Assembly: GCA_949318235.1 (NCBI GenBank)
Contig: OX439134.1
Span: 24,624,662 to 24,688,661 of the forward strand
DNA length: 64,000 bases
Reading direction: 5' to 3'
Source: Ecdyonurus torrentis
Lineage: Eukaryota; Arthropoda; Insecta; Ephemeroptera; Heptageniidae
Shown here one piece after another: positions 1 to 13,567 of the stretch. A program made the translations under genes and the position numbers. Numbering within the stretch: position 1 is the stretch's first letter; the number at the start of each line of letters is the position of its first letter. A model generated the notes under the pieces. The model worked only from the letters and a program-made list of their open reading frames with translations, ran no database searches and was not told where the DNA came from.

Positions 1-3000
1 AAAAAAATTTGTGTTTTTCAGATTCTGAAAATGATTTTTGATGATATCTCAGAAACTAATAATGCTACAGACTTGCGGTTTGAACTTAAATATAGCACTT
101 TAAATTGTGTTATGAAAAGTTTATTGCACCTTAGTCGCAAAAAAAAAAAACTTTCTCAGTTTTTGAGAATTTTAGAATTTTTTTTACCGAAGTCTATAGC
201 ATTGTAGCTCATATGAAGAAAAAAAAGTTTGTAACTCGAGTTCTAATTGAGATATAAAGTTGCGGTGTTAAAATAAAGTAATGCAAAACGCTTTATAGTA
301 CTAAATTCTTATCTAGAAACAAAATAGAGAACATTAATTTTTCAAAAAAAATTGTTTTTTTAATATTCTGAAAAAGATTTTTGATGACATCTCAGAAACT
401 AGTAATGCTACAGACTAGCGGTTTGAACTTAAATGTAGCACTTTGAATTGTGTTATGAAAAGTTTATTGCACTTTAGTCGCAAAAAAAAAACTTTCTCAG
501 TTTTTGAGAATTTTAGAATTTTCTTACCGAAGTCTACAGCATTGTAGCTCATATGAAGAAAAAAAAAAGTTTGTAACTCGAGTTCTAATTGTGATAGAAA
601 GTTGCGGTTTTCAAATAAAGTGATGCAAATTGCTCGTTAGTACTAAATTCACCTCTAAAAACAAAATTGAGAAAATAATTTTTCAAAAAAAATTGTGTTT
701 TTCAGCTTCTGAAATCGATTTTTGATGATATCTCAGAAACTAACAATGCTACGGACTTGCGGTTTGAACTTAAATGTAGCACTTTGAATTGTGTTATGAA
801 AAGTTTATTGCACTTTAGTCGCAAAAAAAAAACTTTCTCAGTTTTTGAGAATTTTAGTATTTTTTGTTACCGAAGTCTATAGCATTGTAGCCCATATGAA
901 GAAAAAAAAAGTTTGTAACTCGAGTTCCAATTGAGATAGAAAGTTGCGGTTTTAAAATAAAGTGATGCAAAACGCTTTATAGTACTAAATTCACCTCAAG
1001 AAACAAAATTGAGTACATTAATCTTCAAAAAAAATTGTGTTATTTAGATTCTGAAAACGATGTTTCATGATATTTTAGAAACTAATAATGTTACAGACTT
1101 GCGGTTTGAACTTAAATGTAACACTTTGAATTGTGTTATGAAAAGTTTATTACACTTTAATCGCAACAAATTAAACTTTCTCAGTTTTTGAGAATTTTAG
1201 TGTTTTCTTAGCGAAGTCCATAGCATTGCAGAAAAAAAAGTTTGAAACTCGAGTTCTAATTGAGATAGAAAGTTGTAGTTTTGAAATAAAGTGATGCAAA
1301 ACGCTCTATAGTACTAAATTCACCTTTAGAAACAAAATTGAGGAAAAAAAATTTCAAAAAAAATTGTGTTTTTCAGATTCTGAAAACGATTTTTGATGAT
1401 ATCTAAGAAACTAACATTATACAGACTTGCGGTTTGAACTAAAATGTATCACTTTGAATTGTCTTATTAAAAGTTTCTTACACTTTAGTCGCAAAAAATA
1501 AAACTTTCTCAGTTTTTGAGAATTTAAGTGTTTTCATTTGAAGTCTATAGCATAGTAGCCCATATGAAGAAAAAAAAAATTGTAACTCGAGTTCCAATTG
1601 AGATAGAAAGTTGCTGTTTTGAAATAAAGTGATGCAAAACGCTCTTGAGTCCTAAATTCACCTCTAGAAACGAAATTGAGAAAACTAGTTTTTCAAAAAA
1701 AATTGTGTTTTTCAGATTCTGAAAACGATTATTGATATTTCAGAAACTTATAATGCTACAGACTTGCGGTTTGAACTGAAATGTATCACTTTGAATTGTG
1801 TTATGAAAAGTTTATTACACTTTAATCGCAACAAATTAAACTTTCTCAGTTTTTGAGAATTTTAGTGTTTTCTTAGCGAAGTCCATAGCATTGAAGAAAA
1901 AAAAAGTTTGAAACTCGAGTTCTAATTGAGATAGAAAGTTGTAGTTTTGAAATAAAGTGATGCAAAACGCTCTATAGTACTAAATTCACCTTTAGAAACA
2001 AAATTGAGAAAAAAAAATTTCAAAAAAAATTGTGTTTTTCAGATTCTGAAAACGATTTTTGATGATATCTAAGAAACTAACATTATACAGACTTGCGGTT
2101 TGAACTAAAATGTATCACTTTGAATTGTCTTATAAAAAGTTTCTTACACTTTATTTGCAAAAAATAAAACTTTCTCAGTTTTTGAGAATTTTAGTATTTT
2201 CATTTTAAGTTTATAAATTTGTAGACCATATCAAGAAAAAAAAAAGTTTGTAACTCGAGTTCTAAGTAAGATAACAAGTTGCGATTTTGAAATAAAATGT
2301 TGCAAAACGCGCTATAGTACTAAATTTACCTCTAGATCAAAATTCTGAAAAATAATTTTCCAAAAAAAAATGTGTTTTTCAGATTTTGAAAACAATTTTT
2401 GATGACATCTCAGAAACTAATAAAGCTACAGACTTGCGGTTTGAACTGAAATGTATTACTTTGAATTGTCTTATGAAAAGTTTATTACACTTTAGTCGCA
2501 AAAAAGAAACTTTCTCAGTTTTTGAGAATTTTAGTGTTTTTATTTGAAGTCTATAGCATTGTAGCCCATATGAAGAAAAAAAAATTTGTAACTCAAATTC
2601 CAATTGGGATAGAAAGTTGCGGTTTTAAAATAAAGTGATGCAAAACGCTCTAGAGTCCTAAATTCACCTCTAGAAACAAAATTAAGAAAACTAGTTTTTC
2701 AAAAAAAATTGTGTTTTTGAGATTCTGAAAACGATTTTTGATAATATCTCAGAAACTAATAATGCTATAGACTTGCGGTTTGAACTGAAATGTATCACTT
2801 TGAATTGTCTTATAAAAAGTTTAATACACTTTAATCGCAACAAATAAAACTTTCTCTGTTTTTGAGAATTTTAGTATTTTCTTACCGAAGTCTATAGCAT
2901 TGTAGCCCATATGAAGAACAAAAAAGTTTGTATCTTGAGTTCCAATTGAGATAGAAATTGAGGTTTTGATATAAAGTGATGCAAAACGCTCTATAAAACT

Positions 3001-5600
3001 TAATTCACCTCTAGAAACAAAATTGAGAAAAATAATTTAAAAAAAAATTGTGTTTCTCAGATTCTGAAAACGCTTTTTGATGATATCTCAGAAACTAATA
3101 AAGCTACAGACTTGCAATTTGAACTGAATTGTATCACTTTGAATTGTCTTATGAAAAGTTTATTACACTTTAGTCGCAAAAAATAAACTTTCTCAGTTTT
3201 TGAGAATTTTAGTGTTTTCATTTGAAGTCTATAGCATTGTAGCCCATATGAAGAAAAAAAAATTTGTAACTCAAATTCCAATTGGGATAGAAAGTTGCGG
3301 TTTTTAAATAAAGTGATGCAAAACGCTCTAGAGTCCTAAATTCACCTCTAGAAACAAAATTAAGAAAACTAGTTTTTCCAAAAAAATTGTGTTTTTGAGA
3401 TTCTGAAAACGATTTTTGATAATATCTCAGAAACTAATAATGCTACAGACTTGCGGTTGAAACTCAAATGTATCACTTTGAATTGTCTTATGAAAAGTTT
3501 ATCACACTTTAATAGCAACTAATAAAACTTTCTCAGTTTTTGAGAATTTTAGTATTTTCTAATCGAAGTCTGTAGCATTGTAGTCCATATGAAGAAATGA
3601 AAAGTTTGTAACTCGAGTTCCAATTGAGATAGAAAGTGGCGGTTTTGAAATAAAGTGATGCAAAACGCCCTATAGTACTAAATTCACCTCTAGAAACAAA
3701 AGTGAGAAAATTTTTTTTGAAAAAAAATGTGTTTTTCAGATTCTCAAAACGATTTTTGATGATATCTCAGAAACTAATAATGCTACAGATTTCCGGTTTG
3801 AACTGAAATGTATCACTTTGATTTGTCTTATGAAAAGTTTGTTACACTTTAATCGCAACAAATAAAACTTTCTCAGTTTTTCAGAATTTTAGTATTTTTC
3901 TACCGAAGTCTATAGCATTGTAGCCCATATGAAGAACAAAGAAGTTTGTAACTCGAGTTCCAATTGAGATATAAAGTTGCGGTTTTGAAATAAAGTAATG
4001 CAAAACTCTCTAGAGTCCTAAATTCACCTCTAGAAACAAAATTGAGAAAAATAATTTTTCCAAAAAAAATGTGTTTTTCAGATTCTGAAAACGATTATTG
4101 GTGATATTTCAGAAACTTATAATGCTACAGACTTGCAGTTTGAACTAGAATGTATCACTTTGAATTGTCTTATGAAACGTTTATTACACTTTATTCGCTA
4201 AATATAAAACTTTCTCAGTTTGTGAGAATTTTAGTGTTTTCATTTGAAGTCTATAGCAATGTAGCCCATATGAAGAAAAGAAAAGTTTGTAACTCGAATT
4301 GCAATTGAGATAGAAAGTTGCGGTTTTGAAATAAAGTGATGCAAAACGCTATATAGTACTAAATTCACCTCAAGAAACAAAAGTGAGAAAAAAAAATTTT
4401 CGAAAAAAAAAATGTGTTTTTCAGATTCTGAAAACGATTTTTGATGATATCTCAAAAACTAATAATGCTACAGACTTGCGGTTTGAACTGAAATGTAGCA
4501 CTTTGAATTGTCTTATAAAAAGTCAATTAAACTTTATTCGCTAAATATAAAACTTTCTCAGTTTTTGAGAATTTTAGTATTTTCATTTGAAGCTTATAGA
4601 TTTGTAGCCCATATAAGAAAAAAAAATTTTGTAACTCGAGTTCCAATTAAGATAGAAAGTTGCAGTTTTGAAATAAAGTGTTGCAAAACCTTCTATAGTA
4701 CTAAATTCACCTCTTGAAACAAAATTGAAAAAAAAAGTTTTTTGAAAAAAATTGTGTTTCTCAGATTCTGAAAACGATTAATGATGATATCTCAGAAACT
4801 AATAATGCTACAGACTTGCGGTTTGAACTGAAATGTATCACTTTGAATTGTCTTATGAAAAGTTAATTACACTTTAGTCGCAAAAAATAAAACTTTCTCA
4901 GTTTGTGAGAATTTTAGTGTTTTCATTTGAAGTCTATAGCATTGTAGCCCATATGAAGAAAAAAAATTGTAACTCGAGTTCCAATTGAGATAGAAAGTTG
5001 CGGTTTTGATATAAAGTTATGCAAAACGCTCTAGAGTCCTAAATTCACCTCTAGAAACAAAATTGAGAAAACTAGTTTTTCCAAAAAAATTGTTTTAGAG
5101 ATTCTGAAAACGATTTTTGATAATATCTCAGAAACTAATAATTCTACAGACTTGCGGTTTGAACTGAAATGTATCACTTTGAATTGTTTTATGAAACATT
5201 TATTACACTTAAGTCGCAAAAAAAAACTTTCTTAGTTTTTGAGAATTTTAGTATTTTCTTACCGAAGTCTATAGCATTATAGCCCATATGAAGAAAAAAA
5301 AAGTTTGTAACTCGAGTTCCAATTGAGATAGAAAGTTGCGGTTTTGAAATAAAGTGATGCAAAACGCTCTATAGTACTAAATTTACCTCTAGAAACAAAA
5401 TTGAGAAAAATAAATTTTCAAAAAAAATTTTTTTTTTCAGATTATGAAAACGATTTTTGAGGATATCTCAGAAACTAATAATGCTACGGACTTGCGGTTT
5501 GAACTGAAATGTATCACTTTGAATTGTCTTATGAAAAACTTATAACATTTTAGTCGCAAAAAATAAAACTGTCTCAGTTTTTGAGAATTTTAGTATTTTC
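1..5600. repeat. Satellite array, ~340-bp unit, about 16.5 copies
   Basis: The same block recurs every 330-345 bp from the window edge to about 5600. It can be followed by the word CAGAAACTAATAATGCTACAG, seen with small changes near 51, 391, 733, 1075 and so on. Each unit has an A-run, a TTTTTCAGATTCTGAAAACG block, the short hairpin TCTCAGTTTTTGAGA, ACTCGAGTTC, and an end near CACCTCTAGAAACAAAATTGAG. Units differ by scattered substitutions and A-run length. In part of the array alternate units are most alike, for example 1140-1340 with 1800-2000 and 2380-2600 with 3057-3280, so a dimeric higher-order period of about 670 bp is present. The left edge lies outside the window. Short open frames in the array are chance products of the repeat. 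Confidence 0.95.
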
Positions 5601-6131
5601 GCTCGGACAGGGTCTGTCTCATTTTTGAGTCAGTTTTTTTAAATTTATATTTTTTGTAATCGATCAAAAATTATGAAATTTCGTTACTTCTTCAAAAGTG
5701 TTGACTTATATATTGACAAAAAAAATGAGCGCGCAGACATGATTGCATTAATTGCAATTCTTAATTAAAGTTTTGATTTTGCGTGGACAGCCGTACTGGG
5801 TCTGGGACATCTGCATACCTGCTCTATATAAAAAATATAAAAGGTCACCCCTTGTGTATTCGATCACTTTCGATTGCAAATTTTTATTACCCTGAGAGGT
5901 TATAAAAATAAAGAGGGGACCAATTTTTTCGCAAAGGAAAATATTGTTAGGTATATAAGATATAACGAAGAATTTTAAAAGGTTTTTATTGCCTTCTTGC
6001 ATTAATTATTATTATATTATATCACAATATGCGGCCCTTTTAATGTTTTATGCATTTACTTATAATATAAATACCACTACTGAAAATAAATATAATAAAG
6101 GTGTAAGAAAATACACGTGTGGTTTGATAAG
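5601..6131. other. A+T-rich DNA without a gene
   Basis: No coding region is supported. The satellite stops abruptly at GCTCGGACAGGG. The stretch holding GGGTCTGTCT, CTGCTCTATATAAA and AAAGGTC has a weak, shortened parallel at 6690-6960, which suggests an old diverged direct repeat. Confidence 0.5.
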
Positions 6132-8384
<2,253 letters not shown>

Positions 8385-9275
8385 ACAGACAGTTCGTGAA
8401 AGACGATTCGCTACTTGTATGATAAATGCTACTGGACTATTTGCGACTGGACAATTGGCTACAATGAACAATTTGTGACAGGTGACAATCTGTGATTACG
8501 GATTATTCGCTACAGCAGCATGAACAATTCCTAACAGCGTATACGCACCAATATTTCGTGATCGATTATACGATTTATTATATCATAATAAAGTAAATGA
8601 AAATTAACTTTTTATATTTTGTATAAATTTTGAATTTAAAAAAAAATATATATACAGTATTATATTATTAAAATTGTATGAAAAAAAATGCTAAAAATGA
8701 AAAACTAAAATAATCAGGGGGTAATTTTATTGCCTTTTCTATAAAAGAGATGGTACTGAATCGATATGAATTTTTAAATTTTTGTTCATTAGTTCATTTT
8801 TTTTAAATTAAATTTTGAAAGTTACAAAATGACGTTACAAGCCTTAGCTTTTTCCTATGACCATAAACATGCATAAGTTAGCACCCGTGACGTAATTTTT
8901 TAAAATTTAAAAATTAATTTAAATTATTTAATGAACTCAAAAATTAGAAATAAGCAGAATAATGCAGAATAAAGTTGTTTTAGAATATGAAATAAAATAA
9001 AGCATTTTTTAGTCTTCCTTATAATTGTTGCATTATATTTGTCTGTTTCAACACAATTAATTAAGATTAAACAGATTTTACTCACGTAATACAAAAAGTT
9101 AATGTATAAATTAACTAAAATTACTATTAAAATTTTCAATTTACCTATATCTATATCAGAAGTTGTAGAAATAATAAATTGTTCGGTAGTGAATTGTCCG
9201 GTCGCAAAATGTCCTGTCTCGAATTGTTTGTCACGAACCGTTCTTGTCGCGAATCGTCCGGTTACCTATCAAGCA
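8385..9275. mobile_element. Possible DNA transposon with inverted arrays of short phrases at its ends
   Basis: On the plus strand 9180-9265 carries repeated phrases of the type GAATTGTCCGGTCGC, GAACCGTTCTTGTCGC and GAATCGTCCGG. On the minus strand 8385-8545 carries the same kind of phrases: CAATTGTCCAGTCGC, AATAGTCCAGTAGC and GAATCGTC. The two arrays face each other across about 640 bp of A+T-rich DNA with no protein signal. Inverted subterminal repeat arrays of this type are typical of non-autonomous DNA transposons. I do not recognise the family, and no target duplication could be placed with certainty. Confidence 0.5.
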
Positions 9276-9773
9276 GTGTCGAGGACACTTAATTTTTTTT
9301 TTTTGCCCTGTTATTATACTTGTTATGCTTGAGTAGACAAGTATGTATTTCATTATATTCACGTATATTGTAAGTTTTTTGGATACGTCACAGGGGAATT
9401 ATTTGGGTTCTACTACAATTTAATTTGTTTTGTGTATTCGGATTACTTTTACCTATAAAATTTGACAATTTAAAACATGATTAATGATGTTTTTTTTTGT
9501 TTTTTTTTTTGTTTTTTTTTTTTCAAAATAAAATTTCCCAATACTGCAGTTATTATGTTATTAACTCAATTATGGCGCCGAAGCTCAATCAATGAGTTAA
9601 ACAAACGTAATAAATATGTTGACTAATTCGCACACATGGCCGAAATAAATAACGACGTCGTGCAATAATTTTTAACAAAATCTATTTCGCAACGTGTTAA
9701 TTGTAATTTTACAATTTTACCACATTGTGGACTGGCAAATTTTTTTTAATTGATTTTTGGTATAATTTTTTTT
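9276..9773. other. A+T-rich DNA with a diverged MITE-like copy
   Basis: No gene is seen. 9615-9740 (GGCCGAAATAAATAACGACG, then CGCAACGTG) is a diverged relative of the repeat at 18716-18975. A block near 9351-9370 (CATTATATTCACGTATATTG) recurs at 16043-16062. Confidence 0.45.
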
Positions 9774-9782
9774 AATATATAG
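9774..9782. repeat. Left target-site duplication of the foldback element
   Basis: AATATATAG directly precedes the left terminus and is repeated exactly at 13120-13128, directly after the right terminus. Confidence 0.8.
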
Positions 9783-12700
9783 ATTAACATTTCTCTCGCA
9801 TATGCCAAATCTATTATGCCACACATTTTTATTTGAGGATTTTGGGCCTACTTTGGGCAGCTTTGGGCAGTAGGTCCCATAATTTGGGCAGCCTGTGTTT
9901 AAGAGATATTAAAATTAAAAAAATTTGACCTTAAAAAACATTTCTGCCGCATATGCCAAGCTATATTTTTAAAATGTTGCCTCAAAATTAAGTTAAATAT
10001 TTAGGGCAGCGGCACTTTTAATTTGGGCACTAGTTTTAATTTGTCAAAAACTATTTTAATTGCAGCAAAAACAGAAAAACTAAAATTTGGTGACGTCATA
10101 AACAAAAAACATTTCGCCCGCCTACGCCAATGAGTAAAACTTTCGGGCAGTAGGAATAAAAGTGTTTTACCTGTAGAAAACTTTTTGGGCAAATTTGGGC
10201 AATGATTTGTCTAAACTGTTCTGCAACAATAACGGATTCACCTGCTTCTTTTAAAATTATACCTATGGCGTCATCACAAAACATTTCTCCTGCCTATGCC
10301 AAAGCTAAAATATTTTGGGCAGGAGAAACTGATTATGTTTTCTTATAATAATTACTATAAGATAATTTGGGCAAGCATAAAAATTACGCTACGTTAATTA
10401 GTTTGATTAAGATTAATTTTTTTATTCTTAAAGAGTGACGTCACTGGTTAACATTTCTACCGCCTACGCCAAAGCTAAAATATTTTGGGCAACAGAAACT
10501 CAATATGTTTTCTTATAATACTTGATGTAAGATAATTTGGGCAAGCATCAAGAACACGCTACGTTTATTAGTTTGATCAAAATTTATTTTTGTATTCTTA
10601 AAAAGTGACGTCACTGCAAAACTTTTCTCCCGCCTACGCCTAAGCTAAATATTTTGGGCAGGAGAAACTGAATATGTTTTCTTATATTGCTTGCTATAAG
10701 ATAATTTGGGCAAGCATTAAAAACACGCTACGTTAATTATCTTGCTCAAAATTAATTTTTTCCTTTTTAAAGTGTGACGTCACTGGTAAACATTTCTCCC
10801 GCCTACGCCAAGGCTAAAATATTTTGGGCAAGAAAACAAAAAGTAATTTTCTTTTGAGCTTATGATAAGACAATTTGGGCAAATGTTTTTATTACTCTGC
10901 ACCGATTAGATAATACAATTATTTAGTTTATCCAAATTTAACAAGCAAGAGCGCGAGAAATTTAAACTTTTTTTTTTACGGAGTGGCAAATTGTAATTTC
11001 AGATAAGTTTTAATTGGTTCCGCTCTTGTATAGTAATTTTACTTTTACTTTTTTACGATATTTTATTTATTGTTTTTAACTGTTTAATGATTTTTATTTT
11101 TTTTGAAATAATGTATTTATTTCAAACTATTAAAAAAAACATTGATAAGTTTCATTATTTTGTTTCAGTTTGTAAAACTTAAAAGCTGATAATTTTTAAA
11201 TAATGTCATTTACCGAACTTTTTTTTTTACTTTTTTATAGCATAAATGCAAAGAAAAATTGTATTACTCTAATATGGGTTATTTATTAGTCTAAATATAT
11301 TACCACAATAATTATTAATTATTTTTTTTTCTTTTAATACTTATAAAGGACTATTTTAACTAAAAAAAAAGTATAAAATTATGTTAAAAACTAAAAATTA
11401 TATGTTTCTAAAACAGAACTTTTTTTAATTGCAGTAATGCAAAGTTGCAGGACATATTATATTTTGTTATTTATTTTAAAAATTACTTATTAATTTAATA
11501 TAACCGTGAAATAGAATAGTTAAAAAAAATAGAATTATGCATACAAACCGCTTTTATAATTTTTGCAAGTAATAAATTTTATCATTTTAACATGGTATCT
11601 AATGTCGCTTTTTTTTACTAAGATGTTTTAGAATATAATACAATTTTTCTTTGCATGTATGCTTAAAAAAAAGTAAAAAAAAAAAGTTCGGTAAATGACA
11701 TTATTTAAAAATTATCAGCTTTGAAGTTTTACAAACTGAACCAAAATAATGAAACTTATCTATGATTTTTTTAATAGTTTGAAATAAATACATTATTTCA
11801 AAAAAAAAATCATTAAACAGTTAAAAACAATAAATAAAATATCGTAAAAAAATAAAAGTAAAATTACTATACAAGAGCGGAACCAATTAAAACTTATCTG
11901 AAATTACACTTTGCCACTCCGTAAAAAAAAAAAGTTTAAATTTCCCGCGCTCTTGCTTGTTAAATTTGGATAAACTAAATAATTGTATTATCATATCGGT
12001 GCAGAGTAATGAAAACATCTGCCCAAATTGTCTTATCATAAGCTCAAAAGAAAATTACTTTTTGTTTTTCTTGCCTAAAATATATTAGCCTTGGCGTAGG
12101 CGGGAGAAATGTTTACCAGTGACGTCACACTTTAAAAAGGAAAAAATTAATTTTGAGCAAGATAATTAACGTAGCGTGTTTTTAATGCTTGCCCAAATTA
12201 TCTTATAGCAAGCAATATAAGAAAACGTATTCAGTTTCTCCTGCCCAAAATATTTAGCTTAGGCGTAGGCGCGAGAAAAGTTTTGCAGTGACGTCACTTT
12301 TTAAGAATACAAAAATAAATTTTGATCAAACTAATTAACGTAGCGTGTTTTTGATGCTTGCCCAAATTATCTTATATCAAGTATTATAAGAAAACATATT
12401 GAGTTTCTGTTGCCCAAAATATTTTAGCTTTGGCGTAGGCGGTAGAAATGTTAACCAGTGACGTCACTCTTTAAGAATAAAAAAATTAATCTTAATCAAA
12501 CTAATCAACGTAGCGTAATTTTAATGCTTGCCCAAATTATCTTATAGTAATTATTATAAGAAAACATAATCAGTTTCTCCTGCCCAAAATATTTTAGCTT
12601 TGGCATAGGCAGGAGAAATGTTTTGTGAAGACGTCATAGGTATAATTTTAAAAGAAGCATGTGAATCCGGTATTGTTGCAGAACAGTTTAGACAAATCAT

Positions 12701-13119
12701 TGCCCAAATTTGCCCAAAACGTTTTCTACAGGTAAAACACTTCTATTCCTACTGCCCGAAAGTTTTACTCATTGGCGTAGGCGGGCGAAATGTTTTTTGT
12801 TTATGACGTCACCAAATTTTAGTTTTTCTGTTTTTGCTGCAATTAAAATAGTTTTTCACAAATTAAAACTAGTGCCCAAATTAAAAGTGCCGCTGCCCTA
12901 AATATTTAACTTAATTTTGAGGCAACATTTTAAAAATATAGCTTAGCATATGCGGCAGAAATGTTTTTTAAGGTCCAATATTTTAAAGTTTATTCTCTCT
13001 TAAACACAGGCTGCCCAAATTATGGGACCTACTGCCCAAAGCTGCCCAAATTAGGCCCAAAATCCTCAAATAAAAATGTGTGGCATAATAGATTTGGCAT
13101 ATGCGTGAGAAATGTTAAT
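9783..13119. mobile_element. Foldback transposon, 3.34 kb, with ~1.5 kb inverted arms
   Basis: The left half (9783 to about 11266) is the reverse complement of the right half (about 11635 to 13119). Paired positions add to about 22,900 from the outer ends inward, for example 9783 with 13119 and 11020-11029 with 11871-11880. An unpaired loop of about 370 bp lies at 11267-11634. Each arm contains tandem modules of about 170 bp. The left arm has CGTCA blocks at about 10089, 10265, 10437, 10608 and 10777, each beside a word such as TTTGGGCAAGC and a GCCTACGCC or GCATATGCC block. The element is bordered on both sides by AATATATAG (9774-9782 and 13120-13128), a perfect 9-bp direct repeat. Drosophila FB elements are known for long, internally repeated arms and 9-bp target duplications. 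There is no coding sequence; the short open frames in the arms mirror each other. Confidence 0.9.
10200..10850. repeat. Tandem ~170-bp modules inside the left foldback arm
   Basis: Successive blocks of TTTCTCCCGCCTACGCC, AAAATATTTTGGGCA, TTTGGGCAAGCAT and CACGCTACGTTAATTA repeat with periods of 172, 171 and 169 bp. The mirror array is in the right arm at about 12050-12700. Confidence 0.9.
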
Positions 13120-13123
13120 AATA

Positions 13124-13433
13124 TATAGGGTGTATCTGCTTGACATTATATTTAATGCACTTGGAGGCCATACTGGAGTAGTGAATAACATGGCTGAGCA
13201 TAGGACAAACTCCGTGTAAGGCAATTTTCTTTGGGAAAATCAGTTAATTTTTTTGTTATTGTTATTTTTCCCACATTCCTGAGATACTAATTCAACATAT
13301 TTACAACATTAATACTCTCAAAACCATTGCATTGTGTTTTTAAACTGACAAAATTAGTAATTGTTCTATGGCACCCATGTTAATGAGTGATCCAGCATGG
13401 TTTCGTCTTTAACGTGAATGCATACACCCTATA
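13124..13433. mobile_element. MITE, ~310 bp, TATAGGGTG family (copy 1)
   Basis: It starts TATAGGGTGTAT and ends with the reverse complement ATACACCCTATA. The inside (GAGCATAGGACAAAC, GAGATACTAATTCAAC, CATCAATGCTCTCAAAA-like) recurs at 19705-20011, 22535-22841, 50000-50306 (reverse), about 62405-62631 (reverse) and, in part, at 46527-46650. It has no coding capacity. The foldback element is inserted within its first bases, because the 9-bp duplication includes TATAG of this MITE's end. Confidence 0.85.
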
Positions 13434-13567
13434 GCCACACTGCGGCATTGAGTTGATCATTAAGAAATTTGGTTGCAGTTTGCATTATTATGGTTCATGG
13501 TTCATTAGTATTGTTTTTTGTTATATATATTTACTATATATGTATATAATATATATATATATATATA

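Noticed and set aside
2379..3281. Two near-identical 74-residue open frames on the minus strand
   Set aside because: They are the same frame in two satellite units, with no start context or protein-like composition.
10001..12901. Paired 62-63 residue frames at 10001-10284 and 12618-12901
   Set aside because: Mirror copies in the two foldback arms, explained by the inverted repeat.
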